Shown: positions 5,043 through 5,431 of the stretch, piece after piece
How the letters are laid out: every line of letters begins with the position of its first letter
Numbering within the stretch: position 1 is the stretch's first letter
NCBI GenBank assembly: GCA_964422555.1
Contig: CAYRBR010000095.1
Span: 1 to 5,431 of the forward strand
Direction of reading: 5' to 3'
From: JAGLCW01 sp964422555
GTDB lineage: Bacteria; Caldisericota; Caldisericia; UBA6126
DNA: 5,431 bases
The notes under the pieces: model-generated
What the model saw: only the letters and a program-made list of their open reading frames with translations
What the model was told of the DNA's origin: nothing
Database searches by the model: none
Program-made: the position numbers and the translations under genes

Positions 5043-5431
5043 ATGAGTCATATAAAAAAGCGAATTGTTAGTGGTGCTCGAACAACTGGGCGATTGCATC
5101 TGGGGAATTATTTGGGATCTTTGCAGAACTGGGTGCGAATCCAAAATGAAAAAAAATATGACTGTTTCTGGTTTCTCGCAAATTATCATGCCCTCACAAC
5201 AGGATTTGAACAACCTCAACTTGCCGGGGATCGATTATACGAACTATTTGCAGATTTGTTAGCAATCGGCTTGAATCCGGAAGATTCAACCATTTTTATT
5301 CAATCTGATATTCCTGGTCATGCAGAATTGTTTTTAATTTTTTCCATGATTACTCCGATCAGTTGGGTGGAACGGAATCCTACTGTAAAAGATATGATTC
5401 GTGACTATGATTTGAAGGCAAATGTTACTCA
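5043..5431 (+). CDS. trpS: Tryptophanyl-tRNA synthetase, N-terminal part (3' end outside window)
   Basis: TrpRS charges tRNA-Trp with tryptophan using ATP; it is a cytoplasmic class I synthetase that works as a dimer. The first 129 codons are present and the frame is open to the window end. KRIVSGARTTGRLHLGNYLGSL (5-26) contains the class I HIGH-type ATP site in its TrpRS form, LHLGNY. FWFLANYHALTT, the segment IFIQSDIPGHAELFLIFSMITPISWVERNPTVKD, and the preceding LLAIGLNPEDST are typical of the family. ATG at 5043 has an AGAGGAG site 7 nt upstream. The KMSKS motif would lie beyond the window. No T-box or trp leader precedes it, so its control is not of the usual Firmicutes T-box type. Confidence 0.97.
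   Translation, partial: MSHIKKRIVSGARTTGRLHLGNYLGSLQNWVRIQNEKKYDCFWFLANYHALTTGFEQPQLAGDRLYELFADLLAIGLNPEDSTIFIQSDIPGHAELFLIFSMITPISWVERNPTVKDMIRDYDLKANVT

Noticed and set aside
4977..5262. Minus-strand 80-codon and plus-strand 65-codon frames over the trpS start.
   Set aside because: The trpS frame is clearly the real one from its class I synthetase motifs; the others have no ribosome site or family pattern.
1..5431. CRISPR, insertion sequence, toxin-antitoxin or defence system.
   Set aside because: No spaced direct repeats, transposase, terminal repeats or defence motifs were found; the genes are mostly housekeeping.

Overview
The window reads as a core-genome segment of an AT-rich bacterium that uses the standard bacterial code: UGA is a real stop in trmD and Trp is read from TGG. 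No mobile element, CRISPR array, tRNA or rRNA was seen. The gene order rpsP-khpA(ylqC)-ylqD-...-trmD is typical of Firmicutes. A second SPOUT methyltransferase right after trmD is known from thermophilic Clostridia and Thermotoga-like lineages. The organism is therefore probably Firmicutes-like or a related uncultivated low-GC lineage. The sequence alone does not settle the phylum.

Layout. At the left edge (1-558, plus strand) is the 3' part of a gene for a membrane-anchored protein with a probable OB-fold domain. It converges on, and overlaps by 4 nt, a seven-gene minus-strand block. Read in the direction of transcription (right to left), that block is eno (4962-3700), a secreted DUF3472-like protein (3696-2905), rpsP (2822-2541), khpA (2537-2298), ylqD (2295-1882), trmD (1873-1106) and a SPOUT-family RNA methyltransferase (1109-555). 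At the right edge trpS starts divergently from eno (5043 onward, plus strand) and runs out of the window.

Function. The rpsP-to-SPOUT part is a translation and ribosome-maturation operon: a 30S protein, an RNA chaperone-type KH protein, YlqD of unknown role, the tRNA m1G37 methyltransferase, and a second knotted methyltransferase of unknown substrate. It has a good promoter of its own (2866-2893) just after the DUF3472 gene. rimM, normally between ylqD and trmD, is absent, and rplS does not follow. Enolase and TrpRS are housekeeping neighbours fired from an 80-bp divergent promoter region.

Most notable structure. A near-textbook intrinsic terminator (11-bp perfect stem, then a U-rich run) lies inside the coding region of the DUF3472 gene, about 160 nt after the eno stop. 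Three successive hairpins occupy the first 97 nt of trmD, one of them a perfect 14-bp stem. Another hairpin sits where the ribosome-binding site of the last gene should be. These suggest RNA-level control along the transcript. No clearly new defence or mobile system is visible.
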